This document shows, piece after piece, positions 42,268 to 50,315 of a stretch of DNA of 64,000 nt (its first letter is position 1; each line of letters opens with the position of its first letter). The notes beneath the pieces were generated by a model. It was not told the origin of the DNA. It worked only from the letters and a program-made list of their open reading frames with translations, and did not search any database. The stretch lies in contig JAFWXO010000003.1 of NCBI GenBank assembly GCA_017545865.1, positions 42,751 to 106,750 of the forward strand, in the 5' to 3' direction. The translations under genes and the position numbers were made by a program. Origin of the DNA: Clostridia bacterium (GTDB taxonomy: Bacteria > Bacillota > Clostridia > Christensenellales > Borkfalkiaceae).

Positions 42268-43192
42268 CTTTGATAGGCTTTTCAAAAAAATACTATATCC
42301 GCCAACGTGGGCAAAAGTTCTAACCTTTATTGTAACCGTAATAACGGCGGTCGGCGCGCTACTTATATTGTTAGTCGACTATCAAACGGGTTTTCTTTCT
42401 ATCGTTTCTTATTCTTTGTTCGGGGTGGCAGGGCTATCTCTTGCATATAGCGTTTATTTAATAATTCCGCTTATTCCAAAAATGCGAAAAAGCTTTATAA
42501 CGCTAATGGAAAAAAACGAATTTACCTATTTAATTTTAAGAAATTTTGGGTTTAGAACGCTAATTTTTGCTATCGGCTCGTTTACTATGAGCGTGCTATT
42601 TAGCGCTTTTAACGCCTTTACGGCGATCAAAAACCGCTCCATTTGGTATGGCGCGCTTGCAGGGTTTTATATCGCGCTTGCCTTTCTTCGCGGTGGCGTT
42701 TTAGGATATCACAAAAATAGAATAGGCAAGAGAGAAGTAAAGGAAAACGAAGGTTATTTAAAGGCAAAAATTTATAGAAATAGCGGTATTATTACGCTTA
42801 TTTTAAATATTGCGCTTTCATCGGCTATTGCTCAAATGATTTTTTCGGGCGCGCACTTTTCGTATATGGGGCTTGGCGTTTTTGCTTACGCGCTTTACGC
42901 TTTTTTCAAAATAACCGTTTCAATAATAGGGTTAATAAGAGCGCATAAACAAACCGATTTAACCGTTAGAGCAATAAGAAACATAAACTTAGTTGACGCG
43001 TTCGTAGCAATTCTTGCCTTACAAACTGCGCTACTCACGTCGTTTAGCAAGGGCGAGATAAATATTTCTTTAATGAATACTTTTACCGGCGTTATAGTTA
43101 GCGCCATATCCGTTGCAATCGGAATAGGCATGATAATAGTTGGTAACAAAACGATAAAAAAACTAAAAAAGGAAAAAGAAACTAATGAGTAA
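42257..43192 (+). CDS. Unknown polytopic membrane protein in two-component operon
   Basis: A 311-aa protein with about eight membrane segments in two groups and a conserved-looking central cytoplasmic loop (YHKNRIGKREVKENEGYLKAKIYR). I recognise no family. Its start overlaps the kinase gene by 11 bp and its end overlaps the next gene by 8 bp, so all four genes are translationally coupled. It could be the sensory partner of the kinase or an envelope-stress effector (inference). Confidence 0.75.
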   Translation: MKINFDRLFKKILYPPTWAKVLTFIVTVITAVGALLILLVDYQTGFLSIVSYSLFGVAGLSLAYSVYLIIPLIPKMRKSFITLMEKNEFTYLILRNFGFRTLIFAIGSFTMSVLFSAFNAFTAIKNRSIWYGALAGFYIALAFLRGGVLGYHKNRIGKREVKENEGYLKAKIYRNSGIITLILNIALSSAIAQMIFSGAHFSYMGLGVFAYALYAFFKITVSIIGLIRAHKQTDLTVRAIRNINLVDAFVAILALQTALLTSFSKGEINISLMNTFTGVIVSAISVAIGIGMIIVGNKTIKKLKKEKETNE

Positions 43193-43568
43193 TCAATTTA
43201 ATTTTAAATACACCGCTCCAACTGAAGAAGAAAGAAGAGAAATCGATAGTATTCGCCGTCAATACTCCCCAAGAGAACAAACGGAAACTAAGATAGACCG
43301 CCTTCGCCGATTAGACGCTAAGGTTAAAAACACCGCTATTATTTGGGGTTTAGTTTTAGGCGTTGTTGGCTTGCTTGTTTTCGGCATGGGGCTTACGATG
43401 GTTTTAGAGTGGAGCATTTGGTTTTGGGGAATTACCCTTATGGTTATAGGTAGCGTGCCGATAGCCTTGGCGTATCCCACGTATTTAAACGTTCTTCAAA
43501 AATATAAAAACCGTTACGGCGAAGAAATCTTGCGCCTATCAGAAGAACTCCTAAATGAAGAAAAATAA
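43185..43568 (+). CDS. Small two-TM protein, paralog of 43723-44061
   Basis: A 127-aa protein: a charged N-terminal coil (EEERREIDSIRRQYSPREQTE), two membrane segments (about 52-73 and 78-98), then a charged tail with YPTYLNVLQKYKNRYGEEILRLSEELLN. The protein at 43723 has the same order of parts and a closely similar tail. I recognise no function. Last gene of the two-component operon, followed by a terminator. Confidence 0.75.
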   Translation: MSNQFNFKYTAPTEEERREIDSIRRQYSPREQTETKIDRLRRLDAKVKNTAIIWGLVLGVVGLLVFGMGLTMVLEWSIWFWGITLMVIGSVPIALAYPTYLNVLQKYKNRYGEEILRLSEELLNEEK

Positions 43569-43582
43569 ATAAACGTATATTT

Positions 43583-43609
43583 AAAATTCGGGCGATTTGC
43601 CCGAATTTT
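43583..43609 (+). terminator. Two-component operon terminator
   Basis: An 11-bp perfect stem AAAATTCGGGC with complement and a 5-nt loop. The 3' arm ends in TTTT. Confidence 0.8.
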
Positions 43610-43612
43610 ATT

Positions 43613-43688
43613 TTTACAAAACGTTTACAAAAACTTTGCAAATCGTTTACTAAACTTTATAAAAATTTAAACAACCCTTGCGTATAAT
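43613..43688 (+). promoter_or_regulatory. Array of 11-bp direct repeats (response regulator sites) plus -10 box
   Basis: TTTACA-like words start at 43613, 43624, 43635 and 43646, with a weaker one at 43657, all 11 bp apart. The -10 TATAAT is at 43683-43688 but there is no good -35. This is the layout of a promoter activated by an OmpR/PhoB-type regulator bound over the -35 region. Confidence 0.75.
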
Positions 43689-43722
43689 GGTGGTACAAAG
43701 TTAAAGAAAAGGAGAAATTATT

Positions 43723-44061
43723 ATGACTGAAACAAAAACCATTGAAAAAATTCGCGCAAACTATTTAGAAAAAGAAAACACTAAGTTTGATGAACTTAAG
43801 GCGCTCAACAAAAAGGTAAAACGCCCCGCGGAAACGTTCGCTTACGTTTTCGGCTCGATATCTTCACTCGTTCTCGGCTTTGGTATGAGCCTTGCAATGA
43901 AAGTTATCGGAAACAGTATGGCGCTCGGCGTAGGCGTTGGCGTGTTAGGAATTTTACTAGTTTCTATAAATTATCCTATCTACAAGGCAATACTTAATAG
44001 AAGAAAGCAAAAATATTCAAAACAAATCATTGAACTTAGCAATGAGTTATTAAATAAATAA
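43723..44061 (+). CDS. Small two-TM protein, second paralog
   Basis: A 112-aa protein with a charged N-terminal helix, two membrane segments (about 41-60 and 67-87, glycine-rich) and the tail NYPIYKAILNRRKQKYSKQIIELSNELLN. It is homologous to the protein at 43185-43568. The promoter carries an array of response regulator sites, so it is a probable target of the neighbouring two-component system. AAGGAG precedes the ATG. Function unknown. Confidence 0.75.
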   Translation: MTETKTIEKIRANYLEKENTKFDELKALNKKVKRPAETFAYVFGSISSLVLGFGMSLAMKVIGNSMALGVGVGVLGILLVSINYPIYKAILNRRKQKYSKQIIELSNELLNK

Positions 44062-44075
44062 TAAGGAGTAATATT

Positions 44076-44384
44076 ATGGGTATCAAACAATTTTTCAAAA
44101 ACGCATTTTCGGATATGAAGGCAAGCGCAAAGGCGCAACACGAAGTTGACAAGGCTAATTTTGCCGCTGCAAAGGCAGAATCAAAGGCAAACTTTGAAGA
44201 AAATAGATTTCACAACACTTATGCAAAGGCAAAAGAACAAGGCAAAAAGAGTTGGGACGACGCTCATTTAAGCCCCAGTGAAAGAAACGCAAAAATGCAA
44301 GAAGAACGCGAAAAGCAAATTGCCGAGGCAAACAAGAGAAAAGAAGAAGCTGAAGCAAGATACGAAAACGCGAAGAAAAAATAA
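44076..44384 (+). CDS. Small charged helical protein of unknown function
   Basis: A 102-aa soluble protein almost entirely made of Ala/Lys/Glu-rich helix (NFAAAKAESKANFEENRFHN, later EREKQIAEANKRKEEAEARY), likely a coiled coil. It begins with MGIKQFFKNAFSDMK, an amphipathic helix that could touch the membrane. It follows the two-TM protein by 14 bp in the same stress-type unit. A copy of its last 14 codons lies 130 bp downstream (44472-44516). No family recognised. Confidence 0.72.
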   Translation: MGIKQFFKNAFSDMKASAKAQHEVDKANFAAAKAESKANFEENRFHNTYAKAKEQGKKSWDDAHLSPSERNAKMQEEREKQIAEANKRKEEAEARYENAKKK

Positions 44385-44401
44385 TAAACTAAAAACCTTA
44401 T

Positions 44402-44549
44402 CCCCTTAAAGATTAAGGGGAGTAAAATAAAAAGGTTGTCCACAGCGCAAGCCTAAGGCTTGCATTTAGCGTTGGCAGAAGCAAACGCTCGTTACGAACA
44501 AGCGAAGAAGAAATAAACTAAAATCCCTATCCCCTTAAAGATTAAGGGG
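44402..44549. repeat. Duplicated gene-end plus hairpin, period 129 bp
   Basis: The perfect hairpin CCCCTTAAAGATTAAGGGG occurs at 44402-44420 and 44531-44549. In both places it follows a similar gene end (ARYE-AKKK stop) and TAAACTAAAA. Confidence 0.8.
44472..44516 (+). pseudogene. Remnant of the 3' end of the 44076 gene
   Basis: Fourteen codons (LAEANARYEQAKKK and stop) match the C-terminus of the preceding gene. There is no start or body, so it is a duplicated fragment. Confidence 0.7.
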
Positions 44550-44640
44550 TGTCAACAAAGTTGACAAGGGGTTTTGAGGAGTTTTGTGGTTAGGGGTAAA
44601 TAGGGGGAAGGGGCACATTCGGAAAACGACTCTTCCCCCT
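44550..44640. other. Further hairpins in a 340-bp gene-free stretch
   Basis: GTCAAC aaa GTTGAC at 44551-44565, and AGGGGGAAG (44602-44610) pairing with CTTCCCCCT (44632-44640). No coding sense is visible between 44385 and 44680. Confidence 0.5.
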
Positions 44641-44680
44641 ATTAAATAAATACAAAAACATTGACTTGCTTTTGCAGTAA

Positions 44681-44712
44681 AAAGCCGTGGCAAAAATGCC
44701 ACGGCCTTTGTA
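44681..44712 (-). terminator. uxa operon terminator
   Basis: Stem GCCGTGGCA/TGCCACGGC with a 4-nt loop. On the minus strand it is followed by TTTTTA. Confidence 0.85.
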
Positions 44713-44724
44713 TTGTTTTAAAGA

Positions 44725-46083
44725 TTAAAATTTAAAGTAGTTTTTAGCGTTTTCATACGCTATTCCTTTAACGATTTTTTCAAGGTAGTTAAAGTCATCA
44801 GGATATTCGCCGTCTTCAACCCACTCTCCGATTAAATTACACATTATTCTTCTAAAATATTCGTGGCGGGTGTAAGAAACGAAACTTCTACTGTCGGTAA
44901 GCATACCAACGAAACGCGCTATCATGCCAAGGTTTGCAAGCGAGCGCATTTGGTCGAGCATACCGTCGCGTTGGTCGTTGAACCACCAGCCCGAGCCAAA
45001 CTGAATTTTGCCTGGAATATCGCCGTTTTGGAAGTTGCCGAGCATAGTTGCTAAAACATAATTATCTTTGGGGTTAAGAGTGTATAAAATAGTTTTGGGG
45101 AGTACGTTGTCCTTTTCCAAAGAGTTTAGGAATTTTGCAAGGTTTTCAGCGATGCAAAGGTCGTTAATACTGTCAAACCCAACGTCAGGTCCTAAGCGGT
45201 CGTACATCTTAGAATTGTTGTTTCTAAGCGCGCCGATATGAAGTTGCATAGCCCAACCGTACTTAACGTATTCCTTAGCGCAAATCTTTAAGATAGAGCA
45301 CTTATAAGCGTCAATTTCCGCCTTATCGAGCGGTTTTCCGCTCATAAACTTGTTAAACGCTTGTTCGGGATCGCCTTCCGCGTAAGGCACGTATTCAAGC
45401 GCGTGGTCGGAAAGACGGCAACCGTGATCGTTAAAGAATTTAATTCTATCGATTATGAATTTTTCAATTTCAGCATACGTTGAAACGCCTATTTGTTCAA
45501 GGTAGGGTTTAAACGTCAACTGGTCGATATTCATAAGTTTATCGGGGCGCATAGTGGGGAGTATCTTAACGGGGAAATCCGCTAATTTTTCGTGATATTC
45601 CAAACTGTCGGCAGGGTCGTCAGTCGTGCAGATAACTTCAACGTTAGAACGCTTGATAAGACCTTGCGCTCTAAATTCTTCCTTTGCTAAGCACTCGTTA
45701 ACTTTATCCCAAACTTCTTTAGCGTTATCGGGGGTTAAAACTTCGTCAATACCAAAATAACGCTTAAGTTCTAAATGAGTCCAGTGATAAAGTGGGTTGC
45801 CGATAAGAAGGGGGAGAGTTTCGGCAAATTTTTTAAATTTTTCAAACTCGTCCTTATCGCCAGTAACGAAGTCTTCGGTAACGCCGTTAGTTCTCATTTG
45901 ACGCCACTTGTAGTGGTCACCGCCAAGGAAAAGGTCGAAAGCGTTTCTAAATTGATAGTTTTCGGCAATCATTTTTGGGTTTAAATGGCAGTGATAGTCG
46001 ATAATCGGCAAATCTTTAACCATATCGTAAAGTTTTTTCGCCGTTTCGTTTTTAAGCATAAAATTATCGTTGATAAAACTCAT
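44725..46083 (-). CDS. uxaC: Glucuronate/galacturonate isomerase
   Basis: UxaC converts D-glucuronate to D-fructuronate or D-galacturonate to D-tagaturonate. The 452-aa protein is slightly shorter than the E. coli enzyme. It carries DLPIIDYHCHLNPKMIAEN at the start (metal-binding His pair), FLGGDHYKWRQMRTNGV, CTTDDPADSLEYH, the MQLHIGALRNNN motif and FGSGWWFNDQRDGM. It is the last gene of uxaB-uxaA-uxaC and overlaps uxaA by 4 bp. It also feeds the uxuA branch located 39 kb away. Confidence 0.96.
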   Translation of the reverse strand: MSFINDNFMLKNETAKKLYDMVKDLPIIDYHCHLNPKMIAENYQFRNAFDLFLGGDHYKWRQMRTNGVTEDFVTGDKDEFEKFKKFAETLPLLIGNPLYHWTHLELKRYFGIDEVLTPDNAKEVWDKVNECLAKEEFRAQGLIKRSNVEVICTTDDPADSLEYHEKLADFPVKILPTMRPDKLMNIDQLTFKPYLEQIGVSTYAEIEKFIIDRIKFFNDHGCRLSDHALEYVPYAEGDPEQAFNKFMSGKPLDKAEIDAYKCSILKICAKEYVKYGWAMQLHIGALRNNNSKMYDRLGPDVGFDSINDLCIAENLAKFLNSLEKDNVLPKTILYTLNPKDNYVLATMLGNFQNGDIPGKIQFGSGWWFNDQRDGMLDQMRSLANLGMIARFVGMLTDSRSFVSYTRHEYFRRIMCNLIGEWVEDGEYPDDFNYLEKIVKGIAYENAKNYFKF

Positions 46084-47450
46084 AAGGTAACACCGTCCTT
46101 AAATATTGATATTTCACGGTAATCGTGAATTTCGTTTTTGGTTTGCTTTCCGTTTGCAACGGAGATAACGTATTCTAAAATCTCGTCGGTCAAGGGGTTG
46201 CCGTCGAGCACCGGGCTAGCGTCAAAGTCAATCCACTCGGGTTTTCTAACCGCTAAGGAGTGGTTCGTTGCAATTTTAACGGTAGGAACGGGCGCGCCAA
46301 CGGGCGTACCGCGACCGGTAGTGAATAAAATGATATGAACGCCTGCTGCCATAAGGTTAGTTATCGCAACGATGTCGTTTCCAGGTCCGTTGAGTAGAGA
46401 TAAGCCGTTTTTCGTTAAAACGTCACCGTAATCTAAAACGTCAACTACTTTTGAAAGACCGCCTTTTTGAATACAGCCGAGCGACTTTTCTTCCAAAGTG
46501 GTTATACCGCCTTTCTTGTTACCAGGCGACGGGTTTTCGTAAATAACTTGGTTGTGGCGAGTGTAGTAGTCTTTGAAATCGTTGATAAGTTTAACCGTTT
46601 TATCAAAAACTTCCCTATTTTCGCACCTTTGCATTAAAAGGTGTTCCGCGCCGAACATTTCGGGAACTTCCGTTAAAACGCAACTACCGCCCATAGAGAT
46701 AAGTTTATCTGAAAGCCTACCAACTAAGGGGTTTGCGGTAATTCCGCTATAACCGTCGCTACCACCGCATTTAAGCCCAAGTTTGAGTTTGGAAATCGGA
46801 ACGGGTTGGCGTTTAAATTTCTTAGCGTATTTTTGAAGTTGTTTAACGAGTTTAACACCTTCTTTAACGTCGTTAGAAACGTCTTGAGTAACTAAGAACT
46901 TAACGCGGTTATCGTCCCACGTGCCAAGCACTTTTTTGAATACTTCAATATTGTTGTTTTCGCACCCTAAGCCGAGAACTAACACGCCCGCAGCGTTGGG
47001 GTGATTAACCATACCTTTAAGTATTGTTTGAGTAGTCGCTTGGTCGTCGCCAAGTTGAGAGCAACCAAACGGGTGAGGGAAATACCTTGCCCCAGTCTTT
47101 TTAGCGATTGCCTCTGAAACTTTGTTAACGCAACCAACGGTGTTTACTATCCACACTTCGTTTCTAATACCAACGTCACCGTTATCTCTAACGTAACCCA
47201 TAAAAGTACGAGTGCTATCGCCCTTTTCAGTATCGTAAAATTTAGGCTCGTAATTATACTCAATATTGCCCGATAGGTTGGTTTTTACGTTGTGAGTGTG
47301 AACGTGCTCACCTTTTTTAATGTCTTCAGTAGCGTGCCCTATCGGGTTGCCGTACTTAATGATATTTTCGCCTTTTTGAATATCGCGAAGGGCGTACTTA
47401 TGCCCGTCACTAAGGTTAACTTCAACGTTGTCAAGCTTATTTATTAACAT
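46080..47450 (-). CDS. uxaA: Altronate dehydratase
   Basis: UxaA dehydrates D-altronate to 2-keto-3-deoxygluconate with iron. The 456-aa single-chain form has an N-terminal SAF-like domain (about 1-75, with HTHNVKTNL), then GYVRDNGDVGIRNEVWIVNTVGCVN and the large catalytic part with CGGSDGYSGITANPLVG, LTEVPEMFGAEHLLM and the late TTGRGTPVGAPVPTVKIATN. It overlaps its neighbours at both ends (14 bp with uxaB, 4 bp with uxaC), so the three enzymes are made together. Confidence 0.95.
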   Translation of the reverse strand: MLINKLDNVEVNLSDGHKYALRDIQKGENIIKYGNPIGHATEDIKKGEHVHTHNVKTNLSGNIEYNYEPKFYDTEKGDSTRTFMGYVRDNGDVGIRNEVWIVNTVGCVNKVSEAIAKKTGARYFPHPFGCSQLGDDQATTQTILKGMVNHPNAAGVLVLGLGCENNNIEVFKKVLGTWDDNRVKFLVTQDVSNDVKEGVKLVKQLQKYAKKFKRQPVPISKLKLGLKCGGSDGYSGITANPLVGRLSDKLISMGGSCVLTEVPEMFGAEHLLMQRCENREVFDKTVKLINDFKDYYTRHNQVIYENPSPGNKKGGITTLEEKSLGCIQKGGLSKVVDVLDYGDVLTKNGLSLLNGPGNDIVAITNLMAAGVHIILFTTGRGTPVGAPVPTVKIATNHSLAVRKPEWIDFDASPVLDGNPLTDEILEYVISVANGKQTKNEIHDYREISIFKDGVTL

Positions 47451-48723
47451 ACTTTTCTACCTCTTTGGTTAAGAAAGATAAGTCTTCGCCCCAAAGTTTA
47501 TCGTTAGCAAGAATTTCCTTAACGCTTGCGGTTTTCATAAACGCAACGACTTCCGGATCGTCGTTAGTCATATCGGTCTTGTAAAAATCAATGAGTTTTG
47601 CAAACGAGAACAAGAGCGTTTCGGGCATTTTGTTATAGCGTTTGATGTATTCGAGAATAGACGGTAAAACTCTAACTTTGAACTTGGAAACGGAGTTTAA
47701 CGCGATAGACGAAAGGTAGTGCTTGATATAAGGGTTAGCAAATCTACCGATAACGCCTTCAGCGTATTCGATAAGTTCGTCTTTAGGAAGGTCTAAGGTC
47801 GGGATAATTTCGTCAAATACGCAAGCGCGGATATGAGCGAGCATCTTTTCGCTATCGATACAAGATTTAACGGTGTCGTAACCTTCTAAAAGCGCGTAGG
47901 GAACGAGCGAAGTGTGAGCGCCGTTTAAAATTCTAACCTTTCTCGTTCTATACATAGAAAGTTTGTCTTTGGTAACGATTACGTTAAGACCTGCGGATTT
48001 AAACGGAAGTTCCTTTTCAAGGTCGTAATCACACTCGATAACCCAAAGGTGGAAATACTCCGAAGTGTTAACCATATTGTCTTCATAGCCAAGGTTGAGT
48101 TCTTCGCCACGGGGGTAACCAGTGTTAATGCGGTCAACGAGCGTGTTGCAGAACACGTTTTCCTTTTCAATCCAAGCTTTGAACTCGTCACCTAAATTCC
48201 AAAGGTCAGCATACGAAAGAACGCACTTTTTAAGGTTATCGCCGTTTCTATCGATAAGTTCGCAAGGAAGGAAGATAAAGCCTTTAAGCCCAAGTTCAAA
48301 TCTCTTTTTAAGTAAAAGGGTAAGTTTAGCAGGGAAGGTTTTGGGCGGAACGTCAGTCATCTTGTCTTCAGCGCTAAAAACGATACCAGATTCGGTGGTG
48401 TTAGAAACAACGAATCTAAAATCGGGGTTTTCAGCAAGCGCAAGGTAAGCGCCAAAATCATCGTAAGGTTTAACAGTTCTTGAAATAACGTTAATAACGC
48501 TCTTTTCAACGCCTTCAACGCCGCGGATTAAGTGAGTGTAAACGCAGTTTTGTTTTTCAAGCATATCGCACATGCCTTGTTCTATCGGTTGAACGACTAC
48601 AACGTTGCCTTCAAAACTGCCGTTATCGTTAAGTTTTTGGAGCATCCAGTCAACGAAACCGCGTAAAAAACCGCCTTCGCCAAATTGAATAATTCTTTCA
48701 GTTCTTTGCTTTTTTTCAAACAT
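47437..48723 (-). CDS. uxaB: Tagaturonate reductase (altronate oxidoreductase)
   Basis: UxaB reduces D-tagaturonate to D-altronate with NADH. The start at 48723 is set by AAAGGAG before the ATG and by the N-terminal ERIIQFGEGGFLRGFVDWMLQ dinucleotide motif. The longer frame to 48840 runs through the divergent promoter and is not coding. The protein is 428 aa. VVQPIEQGM, SNTTESGIVFS and VRILNGAHTSLVPYALL are typical of the mannitol-dehydrogenase-like family. First gene of the uxaBAC operon, divergent from an AraC regulator. Confidence 0.94.
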   Translation of the reverse strand: MFEKKQRTERIIQFGEGGFLRGFVDWMLQKLNDNGSFEGNVVVVQPIEQGMCDMLEKQNCVYTHLIRGVEGVEKSVINVISRTVKPYDDFGAYLALAENPDFRFVVSNTTESGIVFSAEDKMTDVPPKTFPAKLTLLLKKRFELGLKGFIFLPCELIDRNGDNLKKCVLSYADLWNLGDEFKAWIEKENVFCNTLVDRINTGYPRGEELNLGYEDNMVNTSEYFHLWVIECDYDLEKELPFKSAGLNVIVTKDKLSMYRTRKVRILNGAHTSLVPYALLEGYDTVKSCIDSEKMLAHIRACVFDEIIPTLDLPKDELIEYAEGVIGRFANPYIKHYLSSIALNSVSKFKVRVLPSILEYIKRYNKMPETLLFSFAKLIDFYKTDMTNDDPEVVAFMKTASVKEILANDKLWGEDLSFLTKEVEKYVNK

Positions 48724-48824
48724 AATATTTCTCCTTTTACGGCTCAACGCCATATTTACGATTATATCATAAATCAAAACAATTATAATTTCCTTAATTT
48801 GATTGACGATTTTGCTAAAAAATC

Positions 48825-48853
48825 TTGATTTTTTTGACATTTGTTACTATAAT
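48825..48853 (+). promoter_or_regulatory. Promoter of AraC-type uxa regulator, predicted leaderless
   Basis: TTGATT (48825-48830), 17 bp, TATAAT (48848-48853). The expected start, about 7 nt on, coincides with the ATG at 48861, and no Shine-Dalgarno site exists. Confidence 0.55.
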
Positions 48854-48860
48854 ATATTAT

Positions 48861-49661
48861 ATGGAAGAAAAAAGGCTCGTTGAAGGCGGAGATTATTATT
48901 TCCAGCAAGGTTCAAAAATAAAAGGCAATAAATCGGTTAGTCACTATCACCCCGTTCTTGAAATATATTATATGAAAAGGGGAAGTTGCAACTACTTTAT
49001 TGACGATAAGTCGTATAGGGTGGAAACGGGCGATATCGTGTTTATTCCCAGCGGAATTATTCATAAGACCACTTACGACACTGAGTTTCACGACCGTTGG
49101 CTTATAAACTGTTCTGAGTTTTTTATTCCCGAAAGCGTCAGGGAAAAACTTTCGTTGTTACCGCATATCTTTAGAAAGTCCGAAGTCACTTTAGAGTGCG
49201 AAAAGGTTATGCAAAAAATAGCCAAGGAGTATAAGGCGAGCGACGAGTTTTCGGTTGACGCCTTAAAGGGCTTAACTTACGAACTGATATTTTTATTAGT
49301 AAGAAACGCTGGCGAGCAGACCGAAACCCCGTCGGGTAGCGCGTTCATTGAAAGCGCGGTAAAATATATTCAAGAAAATTACGCCCAAGAAGTAACTTTA
49401 TCGGGCGTTGCAAAAACCTTGTCGGTAAGCCCCGAACATTTGTCAAGAACGTTTAAAAAGCAAACGGGGTTTGGCTTTTCCGAGTATTTAACGCTCTATA
49501 GACTGCAAAAAGCCGAATACGTTTTGAAAAACGAGCCGGGGCGTTCGGTAAACGCCGTTGCTTTTGCCTGCGGATTTAACGATAGCAATTATTTTTCTTA
49601 CAAGTTTAAAAAGACGTATGGTTATCCGCCGAAAAAAATTTTAAAAAATGCAAAAAAATAG
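48861..49661 (+). CDS. AraC family regulator, likely of uronate genes
   Basis: A 266-aa regulator. I take the ATG at 48861 (MEEKRLVEGG) because the upstream extension lies in the promoter. The cupin sensor domain (YHPVLEIYYMKRGSCNYFID, residues about 28-100) should bind the inducer. The C-terminal part has the two HTH segments VTLSGVAKTLSVSPEHLSRTFKK and VNAVAFACGFNDSNYFSYKFKK. It diverges from uxaBAC over 137 bp and is the natural activator of that operon with a uronate as signal (inference). Confidence 0.9.
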   Translation: MEEKRLVEGGDYYFQQGSKIKGNKSVSHYHPVLEIYYMKRGSCNYFIDDKSYRVETGDIVFIPSGIIHKTTYDTEFHDRWLINCSEFFIPESVREKLSLLPHIFRKSEVTLECEKVMQKIAKEYKASDEFSVDALKGLTYELIFLLVRNAGEQTETPSGSAFIESAVKYIQENYAQEVTLSGVAKTLSVSPEHLSRTFKKQTGFGFSEYLTLYRLQKAEYVLKNEPGRSVNAVAFACGFNDSNYFSYKFKKTYGYPPKKILKNAKK

Positions 49662-49690
49662 TTGACAAGCAAAAAAGTAGGGTGTATAAT
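49662..49690 (+). promoter_or_regulatory. Consensus promoter of T-box leader 1
   Basis: TTGACA (49662-49667), 17 bp, TATAAT (49685-49690). It overlaps the stop codon region of the AraC-type gene. Confidence 0.9.
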
Positions 49691-49696
49691 CGCCTT

Positions 49697-49968
49697 AATT
49701 TAATAGCCCACAAAGACTGTGACGAAGAAAGGCTAAACGGGAGTTTACAGAGAGTTGACGGGTGGTGTGAGTCAACAACGAGCGTTTAACAACCTATCCC
49801 TTCCGAGTCGAAAACCCGAAATAATAGTAGACGTTTTCCGTGATTTCTGCGTTAATGAATAGGAATTGTTAGATTCTAAAGTGGCAATCTTGTGATTGCA
49901 ATTTGAGTGGTACCGCGGTTTACAAAAGCCGTCTCAAAGAAATTGTTTCTTTGCGACGGCTTTTTTAG
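49697..49968 (+). promoter_or_regulatory. T-box riboswitch 1 upstream of first HTH-cupin-acyl-CoA ligase
   Basis: All T-box parts are visible: the GA/kink-turn of stem I (GTGACGAAG with CTTCCGAG), the distal loops (ACAGAGA and GGTGGTGTGAG), the 14-nt T-box TGAGTGGTACCGCGG (49904-49918) that binds the tRNA CCA end, and a terminator (49924-49967, GCCGTC/GACGGC then Ts). In the specifier strand (49791-49800) the codon placed next to the lower stem is AUC (49796-49798, Ile). The reading two bases earlier would be CUA (Leu). An uncharged branched-chain tRNA should open expression. Confidence 0.9.
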
Positions 49969-49982
49969 TTCTTATAAACGGC

Positions 49983-50232
49983 GCAATACTGCGTTTCTGC
50001 TTTGACTTTGGACTTCAATGACCAAAAAGGTCTATTTCACCCCAAAGTCTTCGCGAGCCTTGTCTTGCTTGTTTCTAAAAACTAAAACGAGTAGATATTA
50101 TAAATTTCGCAATACTGCGTTTACTGCCAAGCCGTTCAATTACGACAACCAACAAGGTTGGTCGTAATCGCTCCGTCTTGCCGAGCCTTGTCTTGCTTGT
50201 TTCTAAAAACTAAAACGAGTAGATTTTATAAA
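49983..50232 (+). repeat. Two tandem ~126-bp structured repeats (family R, copies 1 and 2)
   Basis: Both begin GCAATACTGCGTTT (49983 and 50109) and end with the same 40-base tail starting GAGCCTTGTCTTGCTTG (50055 and 50183). The middle parts differ in sequence but each folds. Copy 1: GACTTTGG/CCAAAGTC enclosing GACC/GGTC. Copy 2: a longer stem around ACC-aacaa-GGT. They lie in the leader between the T-box terminator and the gene. No ORF is evident here. Confidence 0.8.
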
Positions 50233-50315
50233 GGAACAAACCCACAAAAACTTGTCTATAAGGCGATTGATCGCTTATAATATCAATTTTAAAATTTTTT
50301 AAGGAGGTAGCAACC

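Noticed and set aside
49697-49968. T-box 1 as leader of an aminoacyl-tRNA synthetase gene
   Set aside because: The downstream protein is an acyl-CoA ligase fusion with no synthetase or anticodon-binding domain; adenylate formation is the only shared chemistry.
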